From JAENVT01 sp039931555 (GTDB lineage: Bacteria; Actinomycetota; Acidimicrobiia; Acidimicrobiales; Ilumatobacteraceae), in contig JBDTRP010000074.1 of NCBI GenBank assembly GCA_039931555.1, forward strand, positions 1-64,000: DNA of 64,000 nt. The letters run 5' to 3'. The stretch's first letter is position 1, and every line of letters starts with the position of its first letter. Made by a program: the position numbers and the translations under genes. Below, in pieces: positions 7,511 to 15,170 of the stretch. The notes beneath the pieces are model-generated. The model did not search any database and was not told where the DNA came from. It worked only from the letters and a program-made list of their open reading frames with translations.

Positions 7511-7609
7511 GGACCACATCCCCGCCGAAGCGGGATGGCACCGTGGGGCTTCCTCCCCGGTTGCCGGATCGGCGGCCCCGAAAGGCGACGATCACTCGTG
7601 ATGCGAACC
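7511..7609 (-). promoter_or_regulatory. SAM riboswitch (SAM-I/SAM-IV clan) upstream of metX
   Basis: On the minus strand the segment opens with GGTTCGCATC and closes with GATGTGGTCC, which pair as a P1 helix with one mismatch and G-U pairs. Inside are CACGAGTG, a GATCG/CGATC P2 stem, the conserved CCGGCAACC, a P3 stem (ACCG-GGG with CCC-CGGT), the GGTGCCA core and a CCCG-cttcgg-CGGG P4 hairpin. These match the SAM-binding core of the SAM-I/SAM-IV clan. A further hairpin (CCTGC-ttttc-GCAGG) directly follows P1, as in the SAM-IV or SAM-I/IV layouts. It sits 74 nt before the metX start, whose strong Shine-Dalgarno could be the regulated element. The subclass is inferred. Confidence 0.85.
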
Positions 7610-7740
7610 GCCGATACTGTAGCGACGTTGTGCCTCGTTGGCATCTCATTTCGACCGCCGGCGACCGTGTCGATTGACCCACCGACCAAATTGACTGAGT
7701 CATGAATCAGAACGGCTGACTGATCAGCGAGTAGACGTCG

Positions 7741-8298
7741 GTGGCATCAACCACCATGCTGATGCCCATGGGTGTTTGCTTCCTCACTCCAAAAGCGCGT
7801 CCCACCGCTACTCCCGGCAAGGGATACGGCAGTGTCGTCAGCGAACCGATCACCGCCGGCGAGGTCGTCGCCGCATTCGGCGGACGTTGCGTGACGCGCG
7901 ACGAGTTCGATCTGCTGCCGACAAGCCAACAGGTTCGCAGCCTGCAGATCGACGAGCAGTTGTACATCGCCGGCGCACCCGAGCCCGAACCCGCCGACTT
8001 CATCAACCACTCGTGCGAGCCCAACTGCGTGCTGAACGGCAACGTTGTGTTGGCGGCCATGCGAGACATCGCCGCCGGTGAAGAGCTGACCTACGACTAC
8101 GCGACCACCGACGGCAGCGACTACGACGAGTTCGAGTGCGCCTGCGGCACCGCGTTGTGTCGCGGCAAGATCTCCGGGCACGACTGGATGCTGCCCGAGC
8201 TGCAACTGCGCTACCGAGGCTCGTTCAGCCCGTATCTGGCCAAACGCATCGCTGCCTTGGTGTACGTCGGTGCCGAGCGCCGCGCCTTCGCCCTCTAG
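7741..8298 (+). CDS. SET-domain protein, probable lysine methyltransferase
   Basis: A 185-residue SET-domain protein. The family transfers a methyl group from S-adenosylmethionine to lysine side chains of proteins. It shows the N-terminal GKGYGSV motif, the FINHSCEPNC signature near residues 87-96, GEELTYDY near 118, and a post-SET CACGTALCRG cluster that in homologues binds zinc. The start is uncertain: GTG 7741 or ATG 7756/7768, none with a good ribosome-binding site. The target protein is unknown. SET proteins are common in eukaryotes and sporadic in bacteria. It is divergent from metX, a SAM-pathway gene, which may be coincidence. Confidence 0.85.
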   Translation: MASTTMLMPMGVCFLTPKARPTATPGKGYGSVVSEPITAGEVVAAFGGRCVTRDEFDLLPTSQQVRSLQIDEQLYIAGAPEPEPADFINHSCEPNCVLNGNVVLAAMRDIAAGEELTYDYATTDGSDYDEFECACGTALCRGKISGHDWMLPELQLRYRGSFSPYLAKRIAALVYVGAERRAFAL

Positions 8299-8356
8299 CT
8301 GATACGCGCCGCCTCGGTCGGCACCATCGAGAGCCGGCAGCGGTCGACCGGGGCAC

Positions 8357-8362
8357 TACCCT
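8357..8362 (+). promoter_or_regulatory. -10 box, leaderless start of saccharopine dehydrogenase-like gene
   Basis: TACCCT, 6 nt before ATG 8369. Confidence 0.5.
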
Positions 8363-8368
8363 CGGGCC

Positions 8369-9601
8369 ATGCGAGTGCTGATCGTCGGCGCGGGTGGGGT
8401 CGGTTCGGCGCTGGCGACCATCTGTGCGCGGCGAGATGCTTTCGAACACATCGTCGTCGCCGACGTCGATCCGTCACGGTCGGCTCGGGCCGCTGCGACA
8501 GCGGGCTCCGACCGGGTCAGCGGCACCCGGGTCGACGCGTCGAATCGCCTCGATGTCGTCGAGTTGGCGGCGACGTCCGGCGCCGATGTGATCGTCAACG
8601 CCTGCGACCCCCGCTTCAACCCGCCGATCTTCGAGGCCACATTCGAGGCCGGCTGCCATTACCTCGACATGGCGATGCACCTCTCGGCGCCTCACCCGAC
8701 CGACCCCTACAACCAGGTCGGCATCAGTCTCGGTGCAGCGCAGTTCGCGGCAAGCGACTCGTGGGCCGAGCGCGGGCTGCTCGCCCTCGTGGGGATGGGG
8801 GTCGAACCGGGGTTCAGCGATGTCGCCGCCCGCTATGCAGCAGATCACCTGTTCTCGTCGATCCACGAGATCGGCGTGCGAGATGGCAGCGACCTGGTGA
8901 TCGAGGGGTTCGCGTTCGCCCCGACGTTCAGCATCTGGACGACCATCGAAGAGTGCCTCAACCCACCGATCGTGTACGAGCGCGACCGTGGCTGGTTCAC
9001 GACGGCGCCGTTCTCGGAACCCGAGCTCTTCACCTTTCCCAACGGCATCGGCCAACTCAAGTGCGTCAACGTCGAGCACGAGGAGGTGCTGCTGATGCCG
9101 CGCTGGATCGACGTCGATCGGGTCACGTTCAAGTACGGCCTCGGCGACGAGTTCCTGGAGGTGTTGGCGACGCTGCACCGGTTGGGGCTCGACTCGACCA
9201 AGCCGGTCTCGGTACGTGGCGTCGATGTGTCGCCGCGTGATCTGGTTGCTGCCGTGCTGCCCAACCCCGCCGAACTCGGCCACCGCATGACCGGGCGCAC
9301 GTGCGCGGGCACCCTGGTCACCGGCGTCGGTGTCGACGGCAATCAGCGCCGCAGCTACCTCTACCAAGTCGTCGACAACGAATGGACCATGGCCGAGTTC
9401 GGCCATCAGGCCGTTGTCTGGCAGACAGCGGTCCATCCCGCTGTCGCGTTGGAGATGCTGGCGACGGGCGAATGGAAGGGCGAGGGCGTAAAAGGACCCG
9501 AGGCGTTCTCCGCCGACCCGTTCCTGCCGCTGCTGGCCGAGCACGGCGCGCCCTGGTCGATCGAGGAGCAGTCGATCGAGGAACAGCCATCGCCCGGCTG
9601 A
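8369..9601 (+). CDS. saccharopine dehydrogenase-like oxidoreductase
   Basis: A 410-residue NAD(P)-dependent oxidoreductase of the saccharopine dehydrogenase / carboxynorspermidine synthase family. The Rossmann motif MRVLIVGAGGVGSALA opens the protein, VVADVDPSR gives the second-strand acid, and GADVIVNACDPRFNPPIFEA and GCHYLDMAMH are family hallmarks. The C-terminal half includes GMGVEPGFSDVAARYA. It could act in lysine or polyamine metabolism, but the substrate cannot be read from the sequence. The start is an ATG with a -10-like box 6 nt upstream and no Shine-Dalgarno, implying a leaderless mRNA. A small protein frame begins at its stop codon. Confidence 0.85.
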   Translation: MRVLIVGAGGVGSALATICARRDAFEHIVVADVDPSRSARAAATAGSDRVSGTRVDASNRLDVVELAATSGADVIVNACDPRFNPPIFEATFEAGCHYLDMAMHLSAPHPTDPYNQVGISLGAAQFAASDSWAERGLLALVGMGVEPGFSDVAARYAADHLFSSIHEIGVRDGSDLVIEGFAFAPTFSIWTTIEECLNPPIVYERDRGWFTTAPFSEPELFTFPNGIGQLKCVNVEHEEVLLMPRWIDVDRVTFKYGLGDEFLEVLATLHRLGLDSTKPVSVRGVDVSPRDLVAAVLPNPAELGHRMTGRTCAGTLVTGVGVDGNQRRSYLYQVVDNEWTMAEFGHQAVVWQTAVHPAVALEMLATGEWKGEGVKGPEAFSADPFLPLLAEHGAPWSIEEQSIEEQPSPG

Positions 9602-9903
9602 GGAAGGCCCACGTCGAACGGCTGCTGGCCGACTACGACGCCGCCCCGATCGGGGCGCTGACGGTTGCGCTGCGCATCGCACTCGACCGAGCCGACGCGA
9701 ACTGGACCGAGTTGCTCGACGCAGCGCCGATCGACGCCGATCGACGTCGTCGCCTGGTCGCCTCGGACGTGAGCGCCCTCGATCAGCTTGCTGCAGAGCT
9801 CAACGAGCGTCGTGGTCTCGACGACCCTCGATCAGGCACGCCGGGGTCCCGCCAGGAAGCCGGTGGCGATTCCGCGCGATCCACCGGTCGGCCACCGCAC
9901 TGA
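9598..9903 (+). CDS. small helical hypothetical protein, start unclear (possible CTG)
   Basis: The frame after the saccharopine dehydrogenase-like gene encodes a protein-like, helix-rich sequence (ERLLADYDAAPIGALTVALR, then SALDQLAAELNERRGL). No ATG, GTG or TTG lies near its beginning: the nearest upstream ATG is deep inside the preceding gene. A CTG at 9598 overlaps the TGA stop as CTGA and would give a 101-residue product by translational coupling. The last 25 residues look less protein-like. The function is not recognised. The alternatives are a missed upstream start or a frameshift. Confidence 0.45.
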   Translation: MRKAHVERLLADYDAAPIGALTVALRIALDRADANWTELLDAAPIDADRRRRLVASDVSALDQLAAELNERRGLDDPRSGTPGSRQEAGGDSARSTGRPPH

Positions 9904-9973
9904 TCGGGCGAACGCCGGGCAGCCGAACGGCACGACCAATCACCGTCGAACAGCAAAGCGGGTCGCTGAACGC

Positions 9974-10462
9974 TCACCCGCTCACCACGCCGACCACCGG
10001 CTGAGCCAGCACGAGACGACGATCGAAACCTGGTTCGGTCGGGAGGAATCCGTTGCGATCAGGCCACAACAGCTGAACGATGTCGAACGACGCGCCGCGG
10101 TGCCAGGCCACACCGGTTCCGAACCGCGCACCCCACTCGGCGAGTTCGACGGGCGCGAACACGCACCGCAGATCGTTGTCGAACAAGCCCATCAACTCGA
10201 CACCGATCGGGATCTCCGTGCCACCGCGTAACAGATCGGCAAGCAGGTCGAACAGACCTCGCGCCGCGGCAGGGGTGAGCCCGAACAAGACGACCTCGGG
10301 GAAGTCGAACGCCTGAGGGAACCCGATGGTGTAGATGTAGCCGGCGACCGGCGGATCGAGTTCGGGTTGCGCTGCAACCGGCTCGATGGCCCACCCGTGT
10401 TCTTCGATCATCCAATCGATCTTCTCGGCGTGGGGAATGTGGAAGTCGGGCAGGTCGGTCAT
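9974..10462 (-). CDS. DUF4262 family protein
   Basis: A 162-residue cytoplasmic protein with the DUF4262 pattern: an N-terminal acidic helix (IDWMIEEHGWAIEPV), then YIYTIGFPQAFDFPEVVLFGL, and later WGARFGTGVAWHRGASFDIVQLLW-type sequence. The family's function is unknown. ATG 10462 has a GAGGAG Shine-Dalgarno at suitable distance. It stands alone between converging and co-directional neighbours. Confidence 0.75.
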   Translation of the reverse strand: MTDLPDFHIPHAEKIDWMIEEHGWAIEPVAAQPELDPPVAGYIYTIGFPQAFDFPEVVLFGLTPAAARGLFDLLADLLRGGTEIPIGVELMGLFDNDLRCVFAPVELAEWGARFGTGVAWHRGASFDIVQLLWPDRNGFLPTEPGFDRRLVLAQPVVGVVSG

Positions 10463-10615
10463 CCATGGCTCCTCGTTGCTCGGACGACAAAGAGTTCAAT
10501 CGTCGGGTCGAGCCGTCTGTGATCCGTCGGGTCCGACGTGGCCACGCGTTGCGCGGACGCTGGGATTCCGCCCATCACGCTGCCGATCGACTCATGCGCT
10601 TGAGGACAGCCATTC

Positions 10616-11644
10616 TCACAACAGTGACTCGCTGTCGAGATCGATGACGTGCTGAGCGTGACGAGTGGCCATTGCCGCAAACATCGCTTCGCTCCGTTCA
10701 CTGGTGCCCACGATCTGCGAGGCGATGACACTCATCACCACTCCGGCGTATGCATCGCGTCGGTATTGCGACCACATGTCGCCGGCGTCGACCGCGACGC
10801 CGTAGCCGTCCAGCGCCCGGCAGTACTGGTCGACCAGATCTCGCTCGATCTCACGTCGCTGGTCGGGCAGCACGCCAGCGCCGAGGAAGTAGCTGACGTC
10901 GGTGATGCCGAGGCCATGACCAGGGGTCTGCCAATCGACTGCGGCGATCGGCGCACCGCCCGACGGCCCGGCGAACATCAAGTTGTCGAGCCGGTAGTCG
11001 CCGTGTGTGACAGTGTTCGCCGATCCTCGGCCATCGACCCAACCGGCGATTCGCTGACCGAAGCGATCGATCACCTCGGCCGCATCGCTCGACAAGTACC
11101 CGCCGAACGTCTTCATGAACCCGGGAACGAACATGCCCCACAGCATCGCCAGTTGCTGCGAATCATCAGGGCTACGCCGGCTCAGCCATTCCACCTCGGC
11201 AAGGAGCGGATCGTCCCATCGCGGCCCGTGCAGCCTGGCCAGTTCGAGCACCGCAGTGCGGGCCTGGTCGCGATCACAGCCCACGATCTGATTGCCCTGC
11301 ACTGCCGGCGCCAGGTCCTCCATCAGCAGCACGAAGTCGCCGGTGCCTGCATGCCACTCGGCGTGGTGACATCGGGCGACACGGATGTCGACTGTCGGTG
11401 CGATCTCGAGGTAGAAGCACACCTCGCGTTCATAGTTCCGCAAGGCGATGCCGGTCGCCCGGCTGATTGGGTCGGGCGATGGCAGCTTGGCGATCAGCGA
11501 CGAGGGCGCGGAGCCATCGGAGTGCAGTTGCATCCGGATGTTCATGCCGACCAGCCCGTCGCCGATTCGGCTGGTCTCGCCGACCCGCACCTCGGTGCCC
11601 AACACGTCGCTCAACCACGTATCGGTCAGCCCCTCTGGTGTCAT
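10616..11644 (-). CDS. aminoglycoside phosphotransferase-fold kinase
   Basis: A 342-residue kinase-like protein of the APH/choline-kinase superfamily, in the subgroup resembling ecdysteroid kinase-like proteins. Motifs are DFVLLMEDLAPA (hinge region), the Brenner motif THGDYRLDNLMF with catalytic Asp and Asn (about residues 215-226), and the metal-binding Asp in AAVDWQTPGHG. It should phosphorylate a small hydroxylated metabolite; actinobacterial members are often near acyl-CoA genes, but the substrate here is unknown. The ATG has TACCTT 7 nt upstream, so it is probably leaderless. It is divergent from the SURF1 gene and shares its promoter region. Confidence 0.8.
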   Translation of the reverse strand: MTPEGLTDTWLSDVLGTEVRVGETSRIGDGLVGMNIRMQLHSDGSAPSSLIAKLPSPDPISRATGIALRNYEREVCFYLEIAPTVDIRVARCHHAEWHAGTGDFVLLMEDLAPAVQGNQIVGCDRDQARTAVLELARLHGPRWDDPLLAEVEWLSRRSPDDSQQLAMLWGMFVPGFMKTFGGYLSSDAAEVIDRFGQRIAGWVDGRGSANTVTHGDYRLDNLMFAGPSGGAPIAAVDWQTPGHGLGITDVSYFLGAGVLPDQRREIERDLVDQYCRALDGYGVAVDAGDMWSQYRRDAYAGVVMSVIASQIVGTSERSEAMFAAMATRHAQHVIDLDSESLL

Positions 11645-11651
11645 CGACTCG

Positions 11652-11657
11652 AAGGTA
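11652..11657 (-). promoter_or_regulatory. -10 box of APH-fold kinase gene
   Basis: TACCTT on the minus strand, 7 nt before ATG 11644. Its last two positions are shared with the -10 box of the SURF1 gene on the other strand. Confidence 0.55.
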
Positions 11658-11661
11658 GCCT
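11656..11661 (+). promoter_or_regulatory. -10 box of SURF1-like gene
   Basis: TAGCCT, 9 nt before ATG 11671, overlapping the oppositely oriented box of the kinase gene by the TA dinucleotide. Confidence 0.5.
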
Positions 11662-11670
11662 CCGGAGCTG

Positions 11671-12492
11671 ATGGCCACCGATCCCGCCGAAGTGCCCAGC
11701 CGGCGCGGACCGACGTACCGCTTCTTGGTCTCGCCGAAGTGGATCGGCTTTCACGTCCTCGTGGTCGTGCTGGTGGTCACCATGGTCAACCTCGCTTTCT
11801 GGCAGCTGCGTCGGCTCGACGAGCGGCGCCAGTTCAACTCCGAGGTTCGGGCAAACGCCAACCAACCGATCGCAGCGTTCGACGATCTGGCACCGCTCGC
11901 CAACCCCTCGGCACTCGAGTGGCGGCGCGTGCGAATCGCTGGGACGTATCTCCCCGGTCACCAGTTCCTGGTCGTGAACCGATCACAAGACGGCAACACG
12001 GGTCGCAACGTCGTCGACGCGTTGCAGCTACCAGACGGGTCGTTGCTGTTGGTCAACCGCGGATTCGTCAGCAACACCGACGCGGCCCCGTCGGTCCCCA
12101 GCGGATCGGTCGAGATCGTCGGTCGGCTGCGCGAGAGCGAACGCCGCGCGATCGGTCAGACCGCCGATCAGGGTGCTGACGCATTGACGGAGATCCGCCG
12201 AATCGACATCGGGGTGCTCTCGGAGCAGTTCGACGCCGTCGTCCTTCCGATGTACGTCGAACGGCTCGAGTCGTCACCTGCGGACTCGGCCACGTTGCAA
12301 CCGATCGTGGCGCCGACGCTGGATGAAGGGCCACACCTGTCGTACACGATCCAGTGGTTCATCTTCAGCGCGTGCGTGATTGCAGGCTGGGCGCTGGCCG
12401 TGCGGCGCTCGATCGCCACGCGGTCCGGCAAGGTCACGAAGAAGCGGCAGTCCTCCTACGTCCCCATCGCCGACGACGAACCCGTGAGCTGA
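11671..12492 (+). CDS. SURF1 family protein, cytochrome oxidase biogenesis
   Basis: A 273-residue membrane protein of the SURF1 family, which helps insert heme a into cytochrome c oxidase. It has the family layout of two transmembrane helices, near the N-terminus (about residues 27-47) and near the C-terminus (about 227-247), around an extracytoplasmic domain. Signatures include LAFWQLRRLDER after the first helix, EWRRVRIAGTYLP, LLVNRGFV in the centre, and EGPHLSYTIQWFIFS before the last helix. No cytochrome oxidase genes are in the window. Confidence 0.9.
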   Translation: MATDPAEVPSRRGPTYRFLVSPKWIGFHVLVVVLVVTMVNLAFWQLRRLDERRQFNSEVRANANQPIAAFDDLAPLANPSALEWRRVRIAGTYLPGHQFLVVNRSQDGNTGRNVVDALQLPDGSLLLVNRGFVSNTDAAPSVPSGSVEIVGRLRESERRAIGQTADQGADALTEIRRIDIGVLSEQFDAVVLPMYVERLESSPADSATLQPIVAPTLDEGPHLSYTIQWFIFSACVIAGWALAVRRSIATRSGKVTKKRQSSYVPIADDEPVS

Positions 12493-12548
12493 TCCGCTAG
12501 TGAGAGCCGCACATCGTTTGACGACCGCTGGGGCTTTCGTCGGGCTCG

Positions 12549-13511
12549 TCAGGGCGTAGCTGTGCCCTCGTGTTCGATCACGGCCATCCGCCTGAACTGC
12601 TCGACAACGTTGGGCGAGGTGTATGCCGGGTCGAGGTGGCGATACACGGTGTCGACATTGACCGCGATGCGACCGAACTCGCCGAGCACACCGAAATCAG
12701 GACGGGCCTTGATCTCTGCGGCGATCTCGCGTGTGGCTTCCCACGCGTCGACCCCCGACGCGTGCAGCCGGCCGGCGGCCTCGTCGACGAACGACAGGTA
12801 GTCGCGTACCGAGGCGATTCCCGCCTTGTCGGTGAGCGGGCCATGCCCTGGCACGACGACATCGACGTCCATTCCCAGCATCAGGTCACACGCCGAGATC
12901 CAGTTGCTCAACGGTCCTGCCCACACGATCGGCGTGCCTCCGATGAACAAGATGTCGCCGGTGAAGATGGTCCTGGAGTCGGCGACGTAGGCCAGCGTGT
13001 CGCCGTTGGTGTGCGCCGGACCCACCTCGATCAACTCCACCGTGTGCCCACCGATGTCGAGTTCCATACGCCCGTCGAACGTACGGTCGGGCAAGCGCAG
13101 CTCGATCCCGTCGAAGTCGAAGGCACCGAAGTAGCTGCGGAAGAGGTCACCCACATCGCCCGGGGCGTTGTTGAGACCCGCCAAGAGCGCCGGCGGCACC
13201 TCGGCCATCTCGTGAGCCGTCGCCGTGCTGGAGATGATCTCGCTTTCGTCGAGCAGGATGTTGCCGAAGCAGTGGTCGCCGTTGGCGTGAGTGTTGACGA
13301 CCTGTGCGATCGGCGCGGCCACTGTGATCGACGACATCGAGTCGAGCATCCGCTGGGTCAACTTCAGATCGAACAGCGTGTCGACGAGCAATGAGACACC
13401 GTCACCCACGACGAGGCCGGCATTGCTCCACCCCCAACTGCCGTCGCCCTGCAGGTATGCGTGGCACCCGTCGGCAACTTCCTGGAGTCCGCTGGCAACG
13501 TGCTGTGGCAT
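12549..13511 (-). CDS. metallo-beta-lactamase fold hydrolase
   Basis: A 320-residue MBL-fold hydrolase. The zinc-binding motif appears as THANGDHCFGN (about residue 74), with Asn in place of the first internal His of HxHxDH. The second ligand region is GPAHTNGDTLAYV (about 164), then Asp in FTGDILFIGG and the final His in VVPGHGPLTD. The HxNGDH variant is common in the subgroup related to hydrolases of lactones, thioesters or quinoprotein relay proteins. The substrate is unknown. It is divergent from the WS/DGAT gene. Confidence 0.85.
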   Translation of the reverse strand: MPQHVASGLQEVADGCHAYLQGDGSWGWSNAGLVVGDGVSLLVDTLFDLKLTQRMLDSMSSITVAAPIAQVVNTHANGDHCFGNILLDESEIISSTATAHEMAEVPPALLAGLNNAPGDVGDLFRSYFGAFDFDGIELRLPDRTFDGRMELDIGGHTVELIEVGPAHTNGDTLAYVADSRTIFTGDILFIGGTPIVWAGPLSNWISACDLMLGMDVDVVVPGHGPLTDKAGIASVRDYLSFVDEAAGRLHASGVDAWEATREIAAEIKARPDFGVLGEFGRIAVNVDTVYRHLDPAYTSPNVVEQFRRMAVIEHEGTATP

Positions 13512-13583
13512 GTGCCAGTCCTATCACCCGCCGCGAAGCGGCATCGGGGCGAGGGCGAGGAAGCCGAGGCTCCCGCTGGCGCT

Positions 13584-13589
13584 TACAGT
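13584..13589 (+). promoter_or_regulatory. -10 box, leaderless start of WS/DGAT gene
   Basis: TACAGT, 6 nt before ATG 13596. Confidence 0.5.
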
Positions 13590-13595
13590 GACCTC

Positions 13596-15152
13596 ATGCG
13601 TCAATTGAACGGCATCGATGCCAGCTTCTTGAACATGGAGACCGGCACCGCCTTCGGTCACGTTGCCTCGCTCAACATCTACGACCCCACCGGCGCGCCG
13701 GGCGGTGCCGGTCTCGAGGCGACCAAGCAGACCATCCTCGAACGCATCGATCAGCTCGCCCCGTTCCGCCGACGCCTGATCGAGGTGCCGCTCGGTCTCG
13801 ATCTGCCCTACTGGCTCGAGGACCCCAACTTCGACATCGACTTCCACGTCCGCCATCACGCGGTCCCACCGCCCGGAACGCCGGAGCAATTGGGCGAAGC
13901 GATCAGCAGGATCGTCGCCAGACCGCTCGACCGGTCTCGACCGCTGTGGGAGCTGTATGTGATCGAGGGGCTGGAGAACGGGACGCGGATCGCCCAGCTG
14001 ATGAAGATCCATCACGCTGCGATCGACGGCGCCTCGGGGGCGCTGATGCTGTCGGCGATCCTCGATCTCGACCCCAACTTCCGTCCTGTCGCCGGACCGG
14101 CACCATGGGAGCCCGAGGCGATACCGAGCGACGAAGAGATGCTGCGCATCACCATGGGCGAGTACCTGCGGCGGCCGGAGAAGATGATCCGGCTCGGGGT
14201 GCGCACGGTGCGTGACCTCGCCAAGGCCAGTCGGTCCGGCGGCCTCCGTTCGATCGCCGATCTCGTCGCCCAACCGATGCCGGGCCCGATCGGAACAATG
14301 CTGCGTCAACGACTGCGTTCCCAATACGGCGACGACACCGACAAGCCACCGGCGCTCCCACCGACGCACGCACCGCGCACCCCATGGAACATGGCGATCA
14401 CCTCGCATCGTCGCTTCGCGTACACCACGATCCCGCTGGAAGATGCCAAGACGATCCGCCGCGCGTTCGGGTGCACCTTCAACGATGTCGTGATGACCGT
14501 TTGTTCGGGTGCGTTGCGCGGTTACCTGAAACATCACGACTGCCTCCCGAAGGAGAGCTTGATCGCGATGGTCCCCGTCAGTGTTCGCAGCGGCAACGAG
14601 ACCGACACCTACCAGAACCGGGTGTCGGCGTTGCTGGCCGAACTGGCGACCAACGAACGCGATCCCGTGAAGCGGTTGAAGCGGGTGCAGAAGAGCATGA
14701 CGATCGCCAAGGGCAACCTGGCGGCGATCCCTGCCGAGACGTTGATGGACTACACCCAGTTCGCCCCGCCGGCCATCGCGGCACGAGCCATGCGGATGGC
14801 CAGTCGACTGCGCATCGCCGACCGCATGAACCCGCCCTTCAACCTGGTCATCTCCAACGTCCCCGGCCCGAGCGAGCCGCTGTACATGGCGGGCGCGCAA
14901 CTGAAGCACTTCTACCCGGTGTCGGCGCTGACCGATGGGCAGGGCCTGAACATGACCGTGCAGAGTTACAACGGCAACCTCGACTTCGGCTTCATCGCAT
15001 GTCGCGAACTGGTGCCCGATCTGTGGCGACTGACCGATCTGCTGCAGGCGTCGATGAAGGAGTTGCTGTCCGCGGCGGCGAAGGCTGCCGCCCACCCGAC
15101 GCCCAAGGCCAGCGGGCGCGCCGCAAAGACCGCGCCGCGTAGAGCCGGTTGA
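13596..15152 (+). CDS. wax ester synthase / diacylglycerol acyltransferase
   Basis: A 518-residue WS/DGAT-family acyltransferase that esterifies fatty alcohols or diacylglycerol with acyl-CoA to make storage lipids, typically at the inner face of the membrane. The catalytic motif HHAAIDG is at about residues 139-145. Other hallmarks are the N-terminal LNGIDASFLNMET, RPLDRSRPLWELYVIEGL, TFNDVVMTVCSGALRGYL and the C-terminal NLVISNVPGPSEPLYMAG. ATG 13596 is chosen because it begins the conserved N-terminus and has a -10 box at leaderless distance; the frame is open upstream. The last 25 residues are Ala/Lys/Arg-rich. A lipoprotein gene follows. Confidence 0.9.
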   Translation: MRQLNGIDASFLNMETGTAFGHVASLNIYDPTGAPGGAGLEATKQTILERIDQLAPFRRRLIEVPLGLDLPYWLEDPNFDIDFHVRHHAVPPPGTPEQLGEAISRIVARPLDRSRPLWELYVIEGLENGTRIAQLMKIHHAAIDGASGALMLSAILDLDPNFRPVAGPAPWEPEAIPSDEEMLRITMGEYLRRPEKMIRLGVRTVRDLAKASRSGGLRSIADLVAQPMPGPIGTMLRQRLRSQYGDDTDKPPALPPTHAPRTPWNMAITSHRRFAYTTIPLEDAKTIRRAFGCTFNDVVMTVCSGALRGYLKHHDCLPKESLIAMVPVSVRSGNETDTYQNRVSALLAELATNERDPVKRLKRVQKSMTIAKGNLAAIPAETLMDYTQFAPPAIAARAMRMASRLRIADRMNPPFNLVISNVPGPSEPLYMAGAQLKHFYPVSALTDGQGLNMTVQSYNGNLDFGFIACRELVPDLWRLTDLLQASMKELLSAAAKAAAHPTPKASGRAAKTAPRRAG

Positions 15153-15157
15153 CTCCG

Positions 15158-15163
15158 TATCTT
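15158..15163 (+). promoter_or_regulatory. -10 box, possible leaderless start of lipoprotein gene
   Basis: TATCTT, 7 nt before ATG 15171. Confidence 0.45.
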
Positions 15164-15170
15164 GGACACG

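Noticed and set aside
13524..15095. A 523-codon open frame antisense to the WS/DGAT gene
   Set aside because: It has no recognisable protein pattern and is a by-product of high GC codon bias; the opposite strand has clear family motifs.
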